Assembly (NCBI GenBank): GCA_015478945.1
Contig: JABUQX010041977.1
Span: forward strand, 1-64,000
Length of the DNA: 64,000 nt
Reading direction: 5' to 3'
From: Trachelipus rathkii
Taxonomy: Eukaryota > Arthropoda > Malacostraca > Isopoda > Trachelipodidae
Below the pieces are notes generated by a model. That model made no database searches. It saw only the letters and a program-made list of their open reading frames with translations, and had not been told where the DNA came from. The translations under genes and the position numbers were made by a program. Positions within the stretch are counted from its first letter, which is position 1. Each line of letters starts with the position of its first letter. Positions 61,256-64,000 of this stretch are shown here, one piece after another.

Positions 61256-62500
61256 TCACTTCTTCCCTACCAAGACCTGGTGTGCGAGTAAGTGTGCGGT
61301 AACATGCACCGGAACTAGGAAAAGTAGTTGATAGTATAACGACAGTAATGTCCTCATATGTGTGCGAATGTGGGCGTTTAATTGACTCTTTGTAGTGAAT
61401 CTCCGGGAACAGATCTGGCACTGTTCGGTAGTTTCAAGGAGATCGCGACGGTACCCTAACTTAAGGCAATCTTCATGCATATGGTGGTGTTCATCTTTGA
61501 CTCACGTTATAGGATATGATCATCCTCAACATACCACCCTTCACAAATAATCCACCTCCATTCACTTCTATTACTCCCTTTCTCTCGAGCCTCTGCCTGA
61601 AAACTCACATTTCCCCTCCTCCAGTCATTTCCTTTACTGGGACTCTCAATCCACTTATACCCCGGGTGGATGCTTATCCCAGTGGTCTTCTGTATTCCCA
61701 GCAACTTCACCACTATACATCCGCTCTCTTAACACAACCGAATATTATCAATCCATTCTATGCGACCAAAGGCACATGACCAAACCATCTAACGTACTTT
61801 CATTTATTCTCTCATTTACCCCATTCTTCACATGAACAACAAACTTCTCTAGATTATGTACCATTCACTTCATTTTATCGAATTATTATCTCACACATTC
61901 TAATTCCTAAGATTGACTATCCTCGAACAGACATTTGTGCTTTTTGATCTATACCTTATATATCCAAGACACATAGTTACTTAACTTAACCATTAACACA
62001 GGATAAACAGCATATGTCATGTTAATGTGCACGCTTGACTAACGCATTCCAAGACGTATTCCTCGTGTTAGATAACAAACAATTTAATTGCACCAGCACC
62101 TTCTGGCCATTCCACAACCCTTTTCCTACTTACACTCGGCACTTATCGCTTCTCCCTTTTATTCATACCGACATATATCCTAAATATTAAGCTCAGACAT
62201 CTCTCTCACTGTTTGGCTCACTGGAGGAGCTAGTTACAATATTTATCACACCGAAAGACTGTCTTCACACCTCACACACCATCAATCTTTCTCTTATCTT
62301 ACTCTTAATCAACCTCCTTTTTTACACTCCCTGCCAAATCATCTCTACAAATCCTCTCAAATCTCATCTCTCATCGCCACTACAATATCAATATTATCAT
62401 CCGATATAATTAGGGTAGGGTCAACTCCACCTCTCTTTCCATTTTCCCCCTGCACCCCCACCCTAAATGCGGTTTCATATCTGCGTCAAATATTCACATA
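61256..62500 (-). pseudogene. RTE-like LINE fragment (copy D) with intact C-terminal C2H2 finger
   Basis: Read on the - strand from about 62.5 kb. Traces of the RT catalytic region lie at 62380-62420, with thumb and linker to 61800. Positions 61780-61840 align with copies A-C (GTGAAGAATGGGGTAAATGA). The C-terminus (ORF 61256-61480) reads EQCQICSRRFTTKSQLNAHI, with C21, C24, H37 and H41 in a perfect CX2CX12HX3H spacing (61358-61420). A C-terminal nucleic-acid-binding finger is known in several LINE proteins and would help bind the element RNA or target. ORF 61516-61779 on the + strand is a shadow. The 5' part is lost near the TA array at 62515. Confidence 0.65.
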
Positions 62501-62514
62501 TAGTTATATTACCT

Positions 62515-62650
62515 AAATAGATATATATATACTTTTATATATACTAATAAATAATCACTACTCTAATAGAAATGGTTTTAAGCTAACTGGTATTATATCA
62601 CTTATATATATAATATTATATATAATTATTATATAGTCTCCTTATAATAA
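62515..62650. repeat. (TA)n microsatellite
   Basis: About 135 bp with unique interruptions. Confidence 0.75.
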
Positions 62651-63021
62651 TAAAATTTATACTTACCTATATAGTATATAGGAGAGAGATAGAGAGAGAG
62701 ATCTGGAGATGAGAAGAGCAGAGATGAGAATTTTAACCAATACTTATAATACTACGTTTGACAATATTTTACGTTGAAGATATGTGTGTGCCCTTTAATA
62801 AACCATTGATCAATCTGCTACTCATACACACATTATAGCTCTCTTTCGAGATTTTCTACTCAAAGCAACACCTTTCATATATATACAACTCATCTGGGGA
62901 GGTTCATAAAGCCATGGTTTCTCCAATCATCTCACCACTATTTGATATAGCAACATTTATCACTGGAACTCACGTGCGCTAACATTATACAAACAATACT
63001 ATTACATTCATAGATCTTCGC

Positions 63022-63168
63022 TTATTCATCACGATCATAAATGACGGCATCAGTGTCCTCAGTAGACATTTTCTCCAGTGCCTCACGCAGTGTTGGATTG
63101 TCTTTAATGACAACCTCATCGACATTCAAGCAACATATAGAGCAGCATACATCAAATATTAAATTCTC
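63022..63168 (-). CDS. short terminal coding block, possibly CBS-domain-like
   Basis: On the - strand a 48-codon frame ends in TAA at 63022-63024. Its last 32 residues read DEVVIKDNPTLREALEKM and then STEDTDAVIYDRDE, an amphipathic pattern like the PTLREALxxMxxxxxxAVxVxDxxG core of a CBS domain. The upstream half is Cys-rich and less convincing. An in-frame TAG precedes it, so an acceptor near 63170 would be needed; none is strong. The family name is a guess from pattern, and the short length makes chance possible. A 73-codon ORF on the + strand overlaps it. Confidence 0.25.
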   Translation of the reverse strand, partial: ENLIFDVCCSICCLNVDEVVIKDNPTLREALEKMSTEDTDAVIYDRDE

Positions 63169-63169
63169 C

Positions 63170-64000
63170 TATGTAACCTCCTACCTAACTAATTCACTCC
63201 TTTTTACTGGATCTTCTCTCATTGGTTCCACACAGATTTATACATTTTTCTATCCCTCATAGAGACATTAACACCCCATCTCGAGAATATATCTTAAAAA
63301 AAGGCTTTACTCCAGTTAACTCAATTTATTCTATTATCTGTCAACAAAAAGTAACACTATTAATTTGATTATAAATCGTTCGTGCTTCATTTTATCCGTT
63401 TTATTTTATTCTTAAATATATATATATTTATTCCTTATTTTCATTGTATCTTTTTTAAGCTATTCATATCATATATTAAATTTTATCTGTTTTTGTATAC
63501 ACATTGTTTAAATACTTTATAGTTCCTTCTACGCGCTCTCCCTACACATCCCTCTCTCCGAGGTGTTTTCTTAATTTAAGAATGGTTGCTATAGGTCCTC
63601 AAAATGAGTTAATATTTTAGTTGTTACCTTACAATATTACTTTTAAAAAAAGCTGCTTCGCCTCCCTTAATCCTCGAATGTACAAAACAGCCCTTAGTTA
63701 CCGTGTCTTCTTGGCTACTATTGTGTACTGACTGATGAGTAGATGTCGAGTACTCATAATGACTTGTTGAAAGAGTCGTACAGTCAAACTATAACATGGT
63801 TTTAGCAATGTTGATATAAATTATTCTCTATAGCTGTTTGGTAACACTATTCAGTAAGTAACTCGTGAAACAAGATCATACATAAGTACTCGGATTAATA
63901 ATATATAGCGACACAAGTATTCTCTGACCTCTACCTCATCAATAAAATGAAAAATATGTTTTGAATACATATTCAATAAAAAATTATCGAGTAAGTTTAT
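63170..64000. other. AT-rich end of window with nothing recognised
   Basis: No supported ORF, repeat family or RNA gene. Confidence 0.4.

Overview
This window looks like nuclear DNA of an animal with a very AT-rich, repeat-dense genome. The arthropod-like retrotransposon set, a tRNA-derived SINE and the sheer amount of (TA)n microsatellite suggest a crustacean, perhaps a decapod or isopod; this is an inference. There is no operon structure, no rRNA and no intact tRNA. No long open reading frame is intact: every recognisable coding stretch carries stops or frameshifts. Many (TA)n arrays also slip phase by single bases, so some breaks may be assembly or read error rather than true decay.

Layout. 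0-12 kb: a short unassigned ORF, a ~92-bp minisatellite (600-1110), a CCGGAG-bounded element split by TA arrays, a tRNA-like SINE head (8.3 kb), and a 0.6-kb purine tract (10.64-11.23 kb). 14.5-16.5 kb: an RTE-like LINE on the + strand. 17.6-24.7 kb: a Jockey-like LINE on the - strand, interrupted by two nested hAT-like DNA transposons; one of these has a perfect 8-bp target duplication. 24.8-33 kb: small DNA transposons between TA arrays, including two ~0.96-kb copies of one family in opposite orientation, a second RTE-like LINE (-) and a ~110-bp palindrome. 33.5-41.4 kb: a foldback-like structure with two inverted arms (GC-rich core plus poly(T)-separated subrepeats), then ~1.9 kb of degenerate (AAT)n. 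41.6-45.2 kb: a hAT transposase relic, a large palindromic repeat with a third direct copy, and two phase-compatible exons of a leucine-rich-repeat gene on the - strand. These two exons are the best evidence for a host gene. 45.3-47.3 kb: mostly TA arrays. 47.8-52.9 kb: a short TIR element, a GC-rich inverted repeat, a solo CR1-like 3' tail and TA arrays. 55-64 kb: SINE, RTE-like (+), a CR1 ORF1 esterase-like fragment (+), a CR1 RT 3' half (-), a putative first coding exon (-), an RTE-like 3' end with an intact C2H2 finger (-), and a short terminal coding block (-).

The parts do not form a pathway. The window is a record of successive insertions into a TA-rich landscape, with one probable host gene and a few weaker exon candidates. 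The least familiar structures are the foldback element at 34.3-39.0 kb, the palindrome trio at 42.8-43.6 kb and the inverted GC block at 49.3-50.9 kb.
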